Source: Variovorax paradoxus EPS (GTDB taxonomy: Bacteria; Pseudomonadota; Gammaproteobacteria; Burkholderiales; Burkholderiaceae_C). From it: 64,000 nucleotides of DNA. Made by a program: the position numbers and the translations under genes. This document shows, piece by piece, positions 26,188 to 37,478 of this stretch. How positions within the stretch are numbered: position 1 is the first letter of the stretch; the number at the start of each line of letters is the position of its first letter. The notes below the pieces were generated by a model. It did not search any database. It saw only the letters and a list, made by a program, of their open reading frames with translations, and had not been told where the DNA came from. The DNA is taken from NCBI RefSeq assembly GCF_000184745.1, contig NC_014931.1:4402001-4466000 (forward strand), read 5' to 3'.

Positions 26188-28436
26188 TGACGGGGCCCAG
26201 CGCAGCCGTCCGGGTCCGAGCCGCGTTGTGCATCGCGCTCAGCCACTACGTGGCGAGCGGGCTCACCGTCGCGCTCGGCCTGCTGTTCATCTCGGGCGGC
26301 ATTCACTTCTGGCTCGGCACCATCGCCGCGTCGGCCGCCGCCACCGGCGTGATCGTCACCGCGCCGCCCGACCTGCCCGGCCCGCGCCGCGGCAAGTTCT
26401 TCCAGATGCTGCCGGCGCCGCTCATCGGGCTGCCGCTTTTCTTCGCGGTGCAGATGCTGCACACCGCGCCCATCCGCCTTGGCCTGCTGCTGGTGCCCGC
26501 CACCTTCATGGCTTTCCTCGCCATGGCCTGGGGCAAGCGCGGCATTCCCATCGCCATCGCGGTGATGTTCTCGATGATCTTCTCGATGGCCACGCCCGCG
26601 CCGGTCGACATGGCCGAGGCCATCCTGCGCACCTGGCACTTCGGGCTGGGCGCAGGGCTGTACGTGATCTGGGCGACGCTCGCCAACCTCGCTCTCAACG
26701 GGCGCTTTCGCACCCAGTCGGTGGCCGACGTGCTGTATTCGCTGGCCGCGCTCATGCGCACCGAGGCCGGCCAGTTCACCCCGCAGGACGAAACCCGCGA
26801 CATCCGCGACACGCCCGCCCCGGTGCTCGGCCAACTGCTGCGAGAACAGGCCGCATTGGCCGACCAGTTGCAGGCCACGCGCGACATAGTCCTTGAATCC
26901 CCCCGCACGCCGCGCCGCCAGCGCCTGGCCGCCATGCTGGTGATCGTGCTGGAAATGCGCGACCAGCTGCTCGCGAGCGAGCTCGACCTCGACGCGCTGC
27001 TGGCCCACCCGGCCCATGCCGACGCGCTGATCGAAATGCGCCGCGTGCTCGAAGAACTCTCCGACGAAACCATCGCCCTCGCGGACGCGCTCATGCTGGG
27101 CCGCCACCCCGACCCGGTGACCGACCGCCGCCCGCGCCTCGCGGCCATCCACGTGACTGCGGACGACGAGCACCACCACGGCCATCCGAATCTGTCGGGC
27201 CCGACCGCCGCGATGCTCGCGCGCGGCCTCGCGAGCCGCATCGGCCACATCAACGACGAGGTGCTGCGCCTGTCGGCCATGGCGCGCGGCGATGCCGAGC
27301 CCAACCTCGCCGTGGTGCGCGCCAACTGGCAGCTCTTCGTGAGCCCGACCGACTGGACCTGGCGCCCGTTCTTCACGCTGTGGCGCTGGGACCAGCCGCC
27401 GCTGCGCCACGCGATCCGCGCCGCGCTGGCCATTGCCGCGGGCTATGCCATCGCGGTGTCGATGCCCTGGGGCTCGCACGACTACTGGATCTTGCTGACC
27501 ATCGTCGTGGTGCTGCGCGGCAGCCTCTCGCAAACGCTGGAGCGGCGCAACGCCCGCGTGGCCGGCACGCTGCTCGGTTGCGTGCTCGCGGTGGGGCTGC
27601 TGTCGGCACATCCGTCGGCGCTGTGGCTGCTGGTCATCGTGACGGTGGCGCAGGCCATTGCCCACAGCTTCGCGGTGCGGCGCTACCTCATCACCGCGGT
27701 GGCCGCAACGGTGCTCGGCCTCGTGCAGGCGCACATGCTGAACACCGGCACCGCGCCCATCTTCGCGCTGTTCGAGCGCATCGCAGACACGCTCATCGGT
27801 GCCGCGCTCGCCTGGGGCTTCTGCTACGTGCTGCCCTCGTGGGAGCGCACGCAGATCCCCGCGCTGGTGGCGCGCGTGCTCACCGCGCAGGCGCGTCATG
27901 CGCGCCTTGCGCTCGGCCTCGGCCAACTGCAGGCCATCGACAGCAGCCCCGAGCTCGAATGGCGGCTCGCGCGCCGCGAGGCCTTCGACAGCCTCTCGGC
28001 CCTGGTTCAGGCCACGCAGCGCGCCCTCTCCGAGCCGCGCGCGGTGCAGCCGCCGCTGGAGCCGCTCGAGCACCTGCAGGCCCACAGCTACCAGATGCTC
28101 GCGCAGCTGAGCGCCGTCAAATCGATGCTCGTGCTGCGGCGCGACCGCCTCACGCCGGGCGAGGTCGAGGGCCCGCTCGCGCGCACTGCGCAACGAATCG
28201 AGGCCGCCATCGGAACTATGCCGACCACCGGCCCCTCTCAACCCGAGAGTCCGGGCTCCACCACGGTGGGCGGCCCGATTCCCCTGCCCGATCCGTTCGA
28301 CAACGACATCAGCCCCTGGCTGCTGCGCCGACTCGACCTGGCGACGGCACTTGCCACGCAGCTGCGCGACGACGCGGCGCGGATTCTTCAACCTCTGAAC
28401 GAGACAACAGAAGCAACAGCTACCACCACCGCCTGA
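26187..28436 (+). CDS. FUSC-family membrane protein (YccS/YhfK-like)
   Basis: A 749-residue protein with two clusters of about five or six membrane helices: residues about 15-170, starting YVASGLTVALGLLFISGG, and about 415-555, including YWILLTIVVVLRGSLSQTLE. The FUSC signature is visible in the second cluster as TLERRNARVAGTLLGCVLAV. Large cytoplasmic helical domains lie between and after. The family is related to fusaric-acid and aromatic-acid efflux proteins; function here is unknown. It starts one base inside suhB (TGATG) and ends the same way into the MscS gene, so the three are coupled. Confidence 0.87.
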   Translation: MTGPSAAVRVRAALCIALSHYVASGLTVALGLLFISGGIHFWLGTIAASAAATGVIVTAPPDLPGPRRGKFFQMLPAPLIGLPLFFAVQMLHTAPIRLGLLLVPATFMAFLAMAWGKRGIPIAIAVMFSMIFSMATPAPVDMAEAILRTWHFGLGAGLYVIWATLANLALNGRFRTQSVADVLYSLAALMRTEAGQFTPQDETRDIRDTPAPVLGQLLREQAALADQLQATRDIVLESPRTPRRQRLAAMLVIVLEMRDQLLASELDLDALLAHPAHADALIEMRRVLEELSDETIALADALMLGRHPDPVTDRRPRLAAIHVTADDEHHHGHPNLSGPTAAMLARGLASRIGHINDEVLRLSAMARGDAEPNLAVVRANWQLFVSPTDWTWRPFFTLWRWDQPPLRHAIRAALAIAAGYAIAVSMPWGSHDYWILLTIVVVLRGSLSQTLERRNARVAGTLLGCVLAVGLLSAHPSALWLLVIVTVAQAIAHSFAVRRYLITAVAATVLGLVQAHMLNTGTAPIFALFERIADTLIGAALAWGFCYVLPSWERTQIPALVARVLTAQARHARLALGLGQLQAIDSSPELEWRLARREAFDSLSALVQATQRALSEPRAVQPPLEPLEHLQAHSYQMLAQLSAVKSMLVLRRDRLTPGEVEGPLARTAQRIEAAIGTMPTTGPSQPESPGSTTVGGPIPLPDPFDNDISPWLLRRLDLATALATQLRDDAARILQPLNETTEATATTTA

Positions 28437-29521
28437 TGACCCACGAGATCCTTGCCCACCCCTGGTTCGGCACCTGGCTTGCCGTCCTCGTCGCCGTTCC
28501 GCTCGCCCTTCTTGTCCACCGCATCGGCGGCCTTGTGCTGCGCCGCATCACCCGGCCCGTGCCCGCGGTGCATGCGATGGTCGTCAACATCCAGCCGGCG
28601 GCAAGGCTGGCGCTGCCGCTCCTGGCGCTGCTGCTGGTGTTCCAGGCCGCCCCCGACGACCTGCGCTTCATTGCGAACGTGCGGCACCTCACCGGCCTGC
28701 TGCTCATCGCGGCCACCACATGGCTGCTGGTGCGCGCCATCAGCGGCTTTGCCGACGGCGTGCTCGCGCAGCACCCCTCGGACGTGGCCGACAACCTGCA
28801 GGCGCGCCGCGTGCTCACGCAAACGCGCGTGCTCGCGCGCACCGCGATGACGGTGGTCATGGTGGCCGGCGGCGCGATGATGCTCATGACCTTTCCGGGC
28901 GCACGCCAGGTCGGCGCGAGCCTTTTGGCCTCGGCCGGCGTGATCGGCATCGTGGCCGGTCTCGCGGCCAAGCCAGTCTTCAGCAACCTCATCGCGGGCC
29001 TGCAGATCGCGCTCGCGCAGCCGATCCGCATCGACGACGTGCTGGTGGTCGAAGGCGAATGGGGCCGTGTGGAAGAGATCACCGGCACCTTCGTCGTGCT
29101 CAAGATCTGGGACGAGCGGCGCCTCATCCTGCCGCTCAGCTATTTCATCGAGAAACCGTTCCAGAACTGGACGCGCCATTCGGCGCAGCTGCTCGGCTCG
29201 GTGTTCATCTACCTCGACTACGGCATGCCGCTCGCACCGCTGCGCGCCGAGGTCGAGCGCATCGTGAAGGCCGCGCCCGAATGGGATGGCCGCTTCTTCA
29301 ACCTGCGCGTGACCGACACCACCGAGCGCACGATGCAGGTCCGCGTGCTCTGCACCGCCGCCACCTCGGGCCTGGCCTTCGACCTGCGCTGCAGCGTGCG
29401 CGAAGGCCTGATCGAATTCATGCAGCGCGAGTACCCGCAGTTTCTGCCGAAGATGCGCATCGAGGCCGATCCGGCCGTGGCTGGCAGCTCGGCCACTTCG
29501 CCCGCGCTGGCCGGCGCCTGA
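28436..29521 (+). CDS. MscS-family mechanosensitive channel
   Basis: A 361-residue membrane protein that starts MTHEILAHPWFGTWLAVLVA. It has several hydrophobic helices and the MscS pore/beta core GVIGIVAGLAAKPVFSNLIA and GLQIALAQPIRIDDVLVVEG EWGRVEEI. This is the pore helix followed by the beta domain that lines the vestibule. It overlaps the FUSC stop (TGATG). It may open under hypo-osmotic stress or conduct small ions; specificity is unknown. Confidence 0.9.
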   Translation: MTHEILAHPWFGTWLAVLVAVPLALLVHRIGGLVLRRITRPVPAVHAMVVNIQPAARLALPLLALLLVFQAAPDDLRFIANVRHLTGLLLIAATTWLLVRAISGFADGVLAQHPSDVADNLQARRVLTQTRVLARTAMTVVMVAGGAMMLMTFPGARQVGASLLASAGVIGIVAGLAAKPVFSNLIAGLQIALAQPIRIDDVLVVEGEWGRVEEITGTFVVLKIWDERRLILPLSYFIEKPFQNWTRHSAQLLGSVFIYLDYGMPLAPLRAEVERIVKAAPEWDGRFFNLRVTDTTERTMQVRVLCTAATSGLAFDLRCSVREGLIEFMQREYPQFLPKMRIEADPAVAGSSATSPALAGA

Positions 29522-29597
29522 CCGGCCGACTCCGAAGGTTCGTAGCCGCGCTGCGGGCGACTTGAGCGCGCCGGCGCACCGTGGCACGATCCCGCGG

Positions 29598-30065
29598 ATG
29601 ACCGGCAGACCCACCGAAGCGCAGCAACTGCGCGACCTCGCCACGCTGCGCCGCGTGCGCGACCGCATCGATCGCGAATACACGCAGCCGCTGGACGTCG
29701 AGACGCTCGCGCGCGATGCGGGCATGTCCGCCGGCCACCTGAGCCGCCAGTTCCGCATCGCCTACGGCGAACCGCCCTACGCCTACCTCATGACCCGGCG
29801 CATCGAGCGCGCGATGGCCCTGCTGCGCCGCGGCGACATGAGCGTGACCGAGGTGTGCTTCGCGGTCGGCTGCGGGTCGCTGGGCACCTTCACCACCCGC
29901 TTCACCGAACTGGTCGGCGTGCCGCCCGGCGTCTACCGCCGGCAGGACGCGAACACGACCGAGGGCATGCCGTCGTGCGTGGCGAGGCAGGTGACGCGAC
30001 CGATCAGGAATCGAGAAGCGCCGGCGCCACAGCCGGAATTAGCATCGCGGCCCGAACCCAACTAG
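29598..30065 (+). CDS. Short AraC-type transcriptional regulator
   Basis: About 155 residues, consisting essentially of the two helix-turn-helix units of an AraC domain (PLDVETLARDAGMSAGHLSR, then MSVTEVCFAVGCGSLGTFTT RFTELVGVPPGVYR). There is no N-terminal effector domain. The ATG at 29598 is used; an in-frame TTG at 29562 is possible. It precedes a VOC protein gene by 10 bases, a pairing I recall as common in proteobacteria, so it may regulate or work with it. Confidence 0.8.
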   Translation: MTGRPTEAQQLRDLATLRRVRDRIDREYTQPLDVETLARDAGMSAGHLSRQFRIAYGEPPYAYLMTRRIERAMALLRRGDMSVTEVCFAVGCGSLGTFTTRFTELVGVPPGVYRRQDANTTEGMPSCVARQVTRPIRNREAPAPQPELASRPEPN

Positions 30066-30075
30066 CACCATTGCC

Positions 30076-30486
30076 ATGGACATCACCATCCACTCGACCT
30101 TTCTTCCCCACAGCGACGCGGAGACTTCGCTGGCCTTCTACCGCGACACACTCGGCTTCGAGATCCGCAAGGACGTCGGCTACGGCGGCATGCGCTGGAT
30201 CACCGTCGGCCCCGTCGGCCAACCCGGCGTTTCCATCGTGCTGTACCCGCCGGCCGCCACGCCCGGCATCACCGACGAAGAGCGCCGCACCATCGCCCAG
30301 ATGATGGCCAAGGGCACCTACGCCACGATGCTTCTGGCCACCCAGGACCTGGACGCCGCCTTCGCGAAACTGCAGGCCGCCGACGCAGAGATCGTCGAGG
30401 AACCGACCGAGCAACCGTATGGCGTGCGCGATTGCGCGGTGCGCGATCCGGCGGGCAACATGATCCGCATCCAGCAACTGCGCTGA
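30076..30486 (+). CDS. VOC/glyoxalase-fold protein
   Basis: A 136-residue vicinal-oxygen-chelate domain protein (MDITIHSTFLPHSDAETSLA FYRDTLGFEIRKDVG ... CAVRDPAGNMIRIQQLR). The beta-alpha-beta-beta-beta modules and the closing FRDPDGN-like DPAGN motif are typical. VOC proteins include glyoxalase I, fosfomycin- and bleomycin-resistance proteins and dioxygenases; the reaction here cannot be told. It follows the AraC gene closely and is probably co-transcribed. Confidence 0.85.
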   Translation: MDITIHSTFLPHSDAETSLAFYRDTLGFEIRKDVGYGGMRWITVGPVGQPGVSIVLYPPAATPGITDEERRTIAQMMAKGTYATMLLATQDLDAAFAKLQAADAEIVEEPTEQPYGVRDCAVRDPAGNMIRIQQLR

Positions 30487-30519
30487 ACCGCCCGACAAAA
30501 AGAAAACGATGGAGACCCG

Positions 30520-32925
<2,406 letters not shown>

Positions 32926-32958
32926 CTCCGCAGCAACGGCACGGGCGCGCTGGCCTGG

Positions 32959-33837
32959 CTAGGACTGCCGCGCCAGCCACTCGCGCGGCGATGCGCCCAG
33001 CTTCTGCGCAAAGAGCCGGGACAGCGCCGATGCGTTGGCATAGCCGAGTTCGTCGGCCACCGTCTTCACCGATGCGCCGCCGCGCAGTGCGGCCTGCGCA
33101 ATGGTCAGGCGCCAGTTGGCGAGGTAGTCCGCCGGCGTGGCGCCCACCACCGCCTTGAAGCGGGCGGCGAAGGCGCTGCGCGACATGCCCGCCTTCGCGG
33201 CCATCTGCTCGAGCATCCAGGGCTCGCCGGGTTGCTCGTGCAGCGCGACGAGCACGCGCGCGAGTTGGGCATCGCCGAGCCCCGTGAGCAGCCCTGCCGG
33301 CAGCCCGGCCTCCTGCGGATGATCGAGCAGCCAGCGCAGCAACTGGATCAGCACCACCTCGAAGAGCCGGTCCGCCAGCAGCCGGTGCCCGCACTGCACC
33401 CGGGTGGTCTCCGCGAAAAGCAGTGCGAGCGACTGTTCGAGGCCATCGACTGCGTGCAGCGGAAGCCGGATCAGCGCGGGCAGCGCACGCACCAGCGGAT
33501 GCGCGCCGCCGCCCTCGAAGTCGAGCGTGGCGCAGACGAAATCCGATCCTTCGGATGGGGCGTTGTGGAAATCGTGCGCGAGCGGCCGCGGGTAGAAAAG
33601 CAGGGTCGGCTCCTTCACGACCACCTTGCGCGGCACGCCCGCGCGCGCCCGATGCGTGACGACCATCTCGCCGCGGCGCAGCACATGCAGGAAGCCGCGC
33701 CCTTCCTTGGCGGCGAAGGTCGTCACGCCGCACAACGGACCGGCATGGAACAGGTGCGCGCGCACATGAAAGCGCTCCAGCAAGGCTGACAGACGATCGA
33801 GAGGCGGTGCGGCGGCGGCGGCAGCGACGTTTGGCAT
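32959..33837 (-). CDS. AraC-family regulator with N-terminal cupin domain
   Basis: A 292-residue regulator. The N-terminal cupin-like sensing domain (FHVRAHLFHAGPLCGVTTFA ... FLHVLRRGEMVVTHR) is followed by a C-terminal AraC double helix-turn-helix (WMLEQMAAKAGMSRSAFAAR, SVKTVADELGYANASALSRL FAQKLGASPREWL). It is divergent from the CMD gene at 33933, which it may control. The 95-base gap contains repeated TGGAC(G/A)AAAA motifs (about 33839-33872), compatible with AraC half-sites. Confidence 0.87.
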   Translation of the reverse strand: MPNVAAAAAAPPLDRLSALLERFHVRAHLFHAGPLCGVTTFAAKEGRGFLHVLRRGEMVVTHRARAGVPRKVVVKEPTLLFYPRPLAHDFHNAPSEGSDFVCATLDFEGGGAHPLVRALPALIRLPLHAVDGLEQSLALLFAETTRVQCGHRLLADRLFEVVLIQLLRWLLDHPQEAGLPAGLLTGLGDAQLARVLVALHEQPGEPWMLEQMAAKAGMSRSAFAARFKAVVGATPADYLANWRLTIAQAALRGGASVKTVADELGYANASALSRLFAQKLGASPREWLARQS

Positions 33838-33932
33838 TGGACGAAAAGGTATCTTATATGGACAAAATCATCCAAATCATACGCCGCCCGCGCAGACACT
33901 CGTTCCATCACATCACTTCAAAGGACCGCACC

Positions 33933-34478
33933 ATGTCTCGCATCGAACTCGTCTCCGACACCGCAGCCACCGGCGAAGCCAAGGCCCTGCTCTCGCAGAT
34001 CCACGGCGCCTTCGGCGCAACGCCCAACATGTTCCGCGCCGTTGCCAATTCACCGGCGGCGCTCAAGAGCATGTGGGGCGCGTTCGGCGCACTCGGCGGC
34101 GGCGTGATCCCCGCGCAACTGGGCGAGCAGATCGCCGTGGCCGTGGCCGACCGCAACGCCTGCCACTACTGCCTGGCGGCGCACACCGCGCTGGGCCGCA
34201 AGGCCGGCGCGTCGGCGGCGGACATGGCGGCCGCGCAGGCCGGTGAATCGGCCGACCCGCGCACGGCCGCGGCGCTGCGCTTTGCGCTGAAGCTCGTCGA
34301 CGCGCGCGGCCAGGTCGATGCGGCCGACGTGCAGGCACTGCGCGCAGCGGGCTTCGACGACGCGCACATCGTGGAGATCGTGGCGCACGTGGCCTTGAAT
34401 CTCTTCACCAACTATGTGAACGTGGCGCTCGAGGTGCCGGTCGATTTTCCGGGCGTGAAGCTGCGCACGGCCGCCTGA
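33933..34478 (+). CDS. Carboxymuconolactone decarboxylase/AhpD-like protein
   Basis: A 181-residue CMD-family protein that starts MSRIELVSDTAATGEAKALL. It has the peroxidase-related CMD motif: ACHYCLAAHTALGRKAGAS, that is C-x-x-C plus H three residues on, as in AhpD. The chemistry is probably thiol-based peroxide or hydroperoxide reduction or an alkylhydroperoxidase-like reaction. It is divergent from the cupin-AraC regulator. Frame extends upstream to 33807 but without homology. Confidence 0.87.
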   Translation: MSRIELVSDTAATGEAKALLSQIHGAFGATPNMFRAVANSPAALKSMWGAFGALGGGVIPAQLGEQIAVAVADRNACHYCLAAHTALGRKAGASAADMAAAQAGESADPRTAAALRFALKLVDARGQVDAADVQALRAAGFDDAHIVEIVAHVALNLFTNYVNVALEVPVDFPGVKLRTAA

Positions 34479-34479
34479 C

Positions 34480-34511
34480 ATCCACTGATCCACTGATCCA
34501 CTGATCCACTG
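34480..34511. repeat. 8-bp tandem repeat, four copies (ATCCACTG)
   Basis: Four perfect head-to-tail copies of ATCCACTG follow the CMD stop and lie 31 bases before the redoxin start, just 5' of its Shine-Dalgarno region. Such short arrays vary easily in copy number. Whether it affects expression of the downstream gene is not known. Confidence 0.9.
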
Positions 34512-34542
34512 CGCCCCCGGCCTCGAAGAAAGGAGCCCCGAC

Positions 34543-35112
34543 ATGTTCACAACTCTCGCCGAAGCACCGGCCCTGCAGGTCAGCCGCTGGCTCAACACCG
34601 AGGTGCCCCTCACGCTTGAATCGCTGCGCGGCCGGGTGGTGGTGCTGCATGCCTTCCAGATGCTGTGCCCGGCCTGCGTGTCGCACGCGCTGCCGCAAGC
34701 GAAGAAGACGCGCCAGCTCTTCGCGGCCAGCGACGTGGCCGTGATCGGGCTGCACACGGTCTTCGAGCACCACGACGTCATGACGGCCGCGGCGCTGGAC
34801 GCGTTCGTGCACGAATACCGCTACACCTTTCCGATCGGCATCGACACCCCTTCGCAAGGCAGCATTCCGGCCACCATGCGCGAATACCAGCTGCAGGGCA
34901 CGCCGAGCACCGTGCTCATCGACAGGCGCGGCCGCATCCGGCTGAGCCACTTCGGGCTGCTGGATGACATGGCGCTCGGCGGCGCCATCGGACAGTTGGC
35001 GGCGGAGGATGCACCCACGGCGCTGGCGGCAGACCCGTCGAACCAGGCGCCGTCCGCCTTGCAGGCCGCCGGACGTTGCGACGACGATGGGTGCCCCACC
35101 GGCGCCACCTGA
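34543..35112 (+). CDS. Thioredoxin-fold peroxiredoxin/TlpA-like protein
   Basis: A 189-residue redoxin. The thioredoxin-like core has RGRVVVLHAFQMLCPACVSH with C-P-A-C as active site, and STVLIDRRGRIRLSHFG later. There is no signal peptide, so it should be cytoplasmic, unlike most TlpA proteins. The C-terminus carries a CDDDGC motif. A clear AGGAG site lies about 7 bases before the ATG. It sits between the CMD and MOSC genes on one strand, all with sulfur or thiol chemistry, which may be one operon. Confidence 0.83.
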   Translation: MFTTLAEAPALQVSRWLNTEVPLTLESLRGRVVVLHAFQMLCPACVSHALPQAKKTRQLFAASDVAVIGLHTVFEHHDVMTAAALDAFVHEYRYTFPIGIDTPSQGSIPATMREYQLQGTPSTVLIDRRGRIRLSHFGLLDDMALGGAIGQLAAEDAPTALAADPSNQAPSALQAAGRCDDDGCPTGAT

Positions 35113-35126
35113 AGGAGCCCGAACGC

Positions 35127-35834
35127 ATGAGGCTGTCCGCTTGCCCCATCGACGCGCTGCTCGTTGGCGCCGTGGCCCCGCTGCCCGATGGCCGCTCGCC
35201 AAGCGGCATCCGCAAGTCCGCCACCGACCGTGCGCTGTGGCTCTCGCCGACCGGCCTGCAAGGCGATGCGCAGGCCGACCTGCGCGTTCACGGCGGCCCC
35301 GAGAAAGCCGTGCACCACTACCCGCGGGAGCACTACGCGCATTGGGCTTCGCGCAGCGGCCGCGCCGACCTGCTCGCCAACGCCGGTGCATTCGGCGAGA
35401 ACGTCTCCACGCGCGGCTGGGACGAATCGAATGTCTGCATCGGCGATGTGGTGCGCCTGGGCGAGGCACTGGTGCAGGTGTCGCAAGGCCGCCAGCCTTG
35501 CTGGAAACTCGATGTGCATTTCAGCGAGCCCGGAACGGCGCGCGAAATGCAGGCGAGCGGCCGCACGGGCTGGTACTACCGCACCCTGGAGCCCGGCTGG
35601 GTGCGCAGCGGCGCAGAGGCGACGTTGGTCGAGAGGCCCCATCCGCAGTGGCCCTTGTCCCGCCTCATCGCGCTGCTGTTCTCGCGCGATGCGCGCTTTG
35701 CGCCCGAATGGGCACTGGCCGCCGAATTGCCGGCGCTCGCCGAGCGCTGGCGGCGAACGTTCGGCAAGCGCGTGGCGTCCAGCAGCGTGGAAGACTGGGA
35801 GCCCCGGCTGCGCACGCCACCGCCGGAGGCGTGA
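35127..35834 (+). CDS. MOSC-domain protein (YiiM-like)
   Basis: A 235-residue MOSC protein that starts MRLSACPIDALLVGAVAPLP. The domain core is DLRVHGGPEKAVHHYPREHY, GAFGENVSTRGWDESNVCIG and GRQPCWKLD, with the conserved Cys of the MOSC fold. MOSC proteins handle molybdenum cofactor or activated sulfur; the C-terminal 3-alpha extension points to YiiM, linked to detoxifying N-hydroxylated bases. It follows the redoxin gene by 14 bases. A second MOSC protein lies at the right edge. Confidence 0.85.
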   Translation: MRLSACPIDALLVGAVAPLPDGRSPSGIRKSATDRALWLSPTGLQGDAQADLRVHGGPEKAVHHYPREHYAHWASRSGRADLLANAGAFGENVSTRGWDESNVCIGDVVRLGEALVQVSQGRQPCWKLDVHFSEPGTAREMQASGRTGWYYRTLEPGWVRSGAEATLVERPHPQWPLSRLIALLFSRDARFAPEWALAAELPALAERWRRTFGKRVASSSVEDWEPRLRTPPPEA

Positions 35835-35885
35835 TCCCCGCTCGGCGGCAAGCAACTCGCGGCGTACGCCGGCAACCGGTTGGCT

Positions 35886-36548
35886 TCAGGCGACGGCCTT
35901 GCGCCCCGGGTCCGTCACCGGAAAGCCGCCGTGCACTTCGAGCAGCCGCACCAGCGCTTCCGAGCTGTGCGCCTTGGCCCAGTCTTTTTCTGAATCGGTG
36001 ATGCCGACCACATGCAGGAAGTCGAACTTGCCCGAGGCCAACTGCGCCGTGGCGGGGTAGTGCTTCGGCTCGGCCAGCACGATGTTGCGCAGGCCCACTG
36101 ACCCCTTCGCGCGGATCACATCGCCCATCGGAATGCGGTCGCCGTAGTCGAGCAGCGGCTTGTCTTCGCCGAAGCGCCCGTGTGCGAGCAGCACGTTGAA
36201 GGCCAGCACCCGGCGCAGGAGCTTGATCGTCCACTGGTCCTCGGGCTGCGAATGCACCTCGATGACCAGCTCGGAGCCGAGCCATGAATAGTCCTCGGGG
36301 TCGTATTCGTCGGGCTCCGTTTCCCAAGGTGTCGACCCACCGGAGGTGACGTAGAGCCACGAGTTGCGCGCGGGCGTCGGCTCGAACTCGAACACGCCCA
36401 GGTGCAGCCAGGCCGGGTCGATGTCCTCGGCGCCGAGCGACGAGAAAACATCGAAGTCCAGCACGTAGATGCCGCTGCGCTTGTCCCCGAACAGCTGCGG
36501 GTAGAGCGTTTCCTCGCGGTACGCCCAGACTTCTTCCATGGAACTCAT
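35886..36548 (-). CDS. SUFU (suppressor of fused) domain protein
   Basis: A 220-residue protein starting MSSMEEVWAYREETLYPQLF. It has the bacterial SUFU pattern: GVFEFEPTPARNSWLYVTSG GSTPW, ELVIEVHSQPEDQWTIKLLR and a final FLHVVGITDSEKDWAKAHSS. Bacterial SUFU proteins are cytoplasmic and often serve as immunity proteins against polymorphic toxins, though orphan copies occur. No toxin gene lies next to it. The start at 36548 fits the domain and a further upstream frame is unsupported. Confidence 0.8.
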   Translation of the reverse strand: MSSMEEVWAYREETLYPQLFGDKRSGIYVLDFDVFSSLGAEDIDPAWLHLGVFEFEPTPARNSWLYVTSGGSTPWETEPDEYDPEDYSWLGSELVIEVHSQPEDQWTIKLLRRVLAFNVLLAHGRFGEDKPLLDYGDRIPMGDVIRAKGSVGLRNIVLAEPKHYPATAQLASGKFDFLHVVGITDSEKDWAKAHSSEALVRLLEVHGGFPVTDPGRKAVA

Positions 36549-36565
36549 CGGCTTCTCCTTCTTGT

Positions 36566-36597
36566 CAGTGCCCTGTCCGGGCAGTGCCCTGTCCGGG
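36566..36597. repeat. 16-bp perfect tandem duplication
   Basis: CAGTGCCCTGTCCGGG occurs twice head to tail about 20 bases upstream of the SUFU start. It looks like a small recent duplication in the promoter region between the divergent SUFU and DUF1275 genes. Its effect is not known. Confidence 0.85.
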
Positions 36598-36669
36598 CCG
36601 GCCAGAGCATAGGCTGAGAACCGGACCGAAGGCCGACAATGGAAGCCTCCACCCCAGCGCCCCATCCCC

Positions 36670-37446
36670 ATGCGAAGACTGCGCTTTCTCACCAGCCGGC
36701 ACCGCACGCCCTCGACCAACCGGGCGCTGGGCCTGCTGCTGGCCTTCAATGCCGGCGCGGTGAACGCGGGCGGGTTCCTGGTGCTGCACATGTACACCTC
36801 GCACATGACCGGCTTCGCCTCTCAACTGGCCGATGGGCTCGTGCTGGGCAACACCCGGCTGCTGCTCAATGCGCTGGGAGCCGTGCTGGCGTTTCTCTCG
36901 GGCGCGGCCGTGTGCGCGGTGCTGGTGAACTGGGGGCGGCAGCAGCGCCTGCACAGCGTGTATGCGCTGCCGCTGCTGCTGGAGGCCGCGTTGATGCTTC
37001 CCTTCGGCCTCATGGGCGCCGTGACCCTCACCTGGGCCACGCCCTTCGCTGTGCCGCTCACCGTGCTGCTGCTTTCCTTCATCATGGGCCTGCAGAACGC
37101 TGTCGCCTCCAAGACCTCCGGAGGCAGCATCCGCACCACGCACATGACCGGCAACATCACCGACCTGGGGATGGAAATCGGCAAGCTGCTCTACTGGAAC
37201 CGCAAGCCCGACAGCACTTCCACGACCACACACGCCGTGCGACACGACCGCAGCCGCATGCGCAGGGCCGCGGGGCTCATCGCCATGTTCGTGCTCGGCG
37301 GCGTGGTCGGCGCGCTCGGCTTCACGCACGTGGGGTTCGTGTGCGTGGTGCCGTTGGCGGCGCTGCTGCTCGCGCTGTCGGTGCCGCCGTTCATGCGGGA
37401 TCTGCCGCGCAGCGGGTTGCGGGTTCGGTTCGGCAAGACGCCTTAG
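36670..37446 (+). CDS. DUF1275 (YoaK-family) membrane protein
   Basis: A 258-residue protein with about six membrane helices. It has the family pattern at the start of the domain (LLLAFNAGAVNAGGFLVLHM YTSHMTGF) and its internal repeat (FIMGLQNAVASKT, RTTHMTGNITDLGMEIG). The two H-M-T-G motifs are the recognisable hallmark. Function of the family is unknown; a small-molecule permease role is suspected. It is divergent from the SUFU gene and convergent with the MarR gene. Confidence 0.85.
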   Translation: MRRLRFLTSRHRTPSTNRALGLLLAFNAGAVNAGGFLVLHMYTSHMTGFASQLADGLVLGNTRLLLNALGAVLAFLSGAAVCAVLVNWGRQQRLHSVYALPLLLEAALMLPFGLMGAVTLTWATPFAVPLTVLLLSFIMGLQNAVASKTSGGSIRTTHMTGNITDLGMEIGKLLYWNRKPDSTSTTTHAVRHDRSRMRRAAGLIAMFVLGGVVGALGFTHVGFVCVVPLAALLLALSVPPFMRDLPRSGLRVRFGKTP

Positions 37447-37478
37447 CCGAGTGGATCGCGACCGGTTCACGCGTCACG

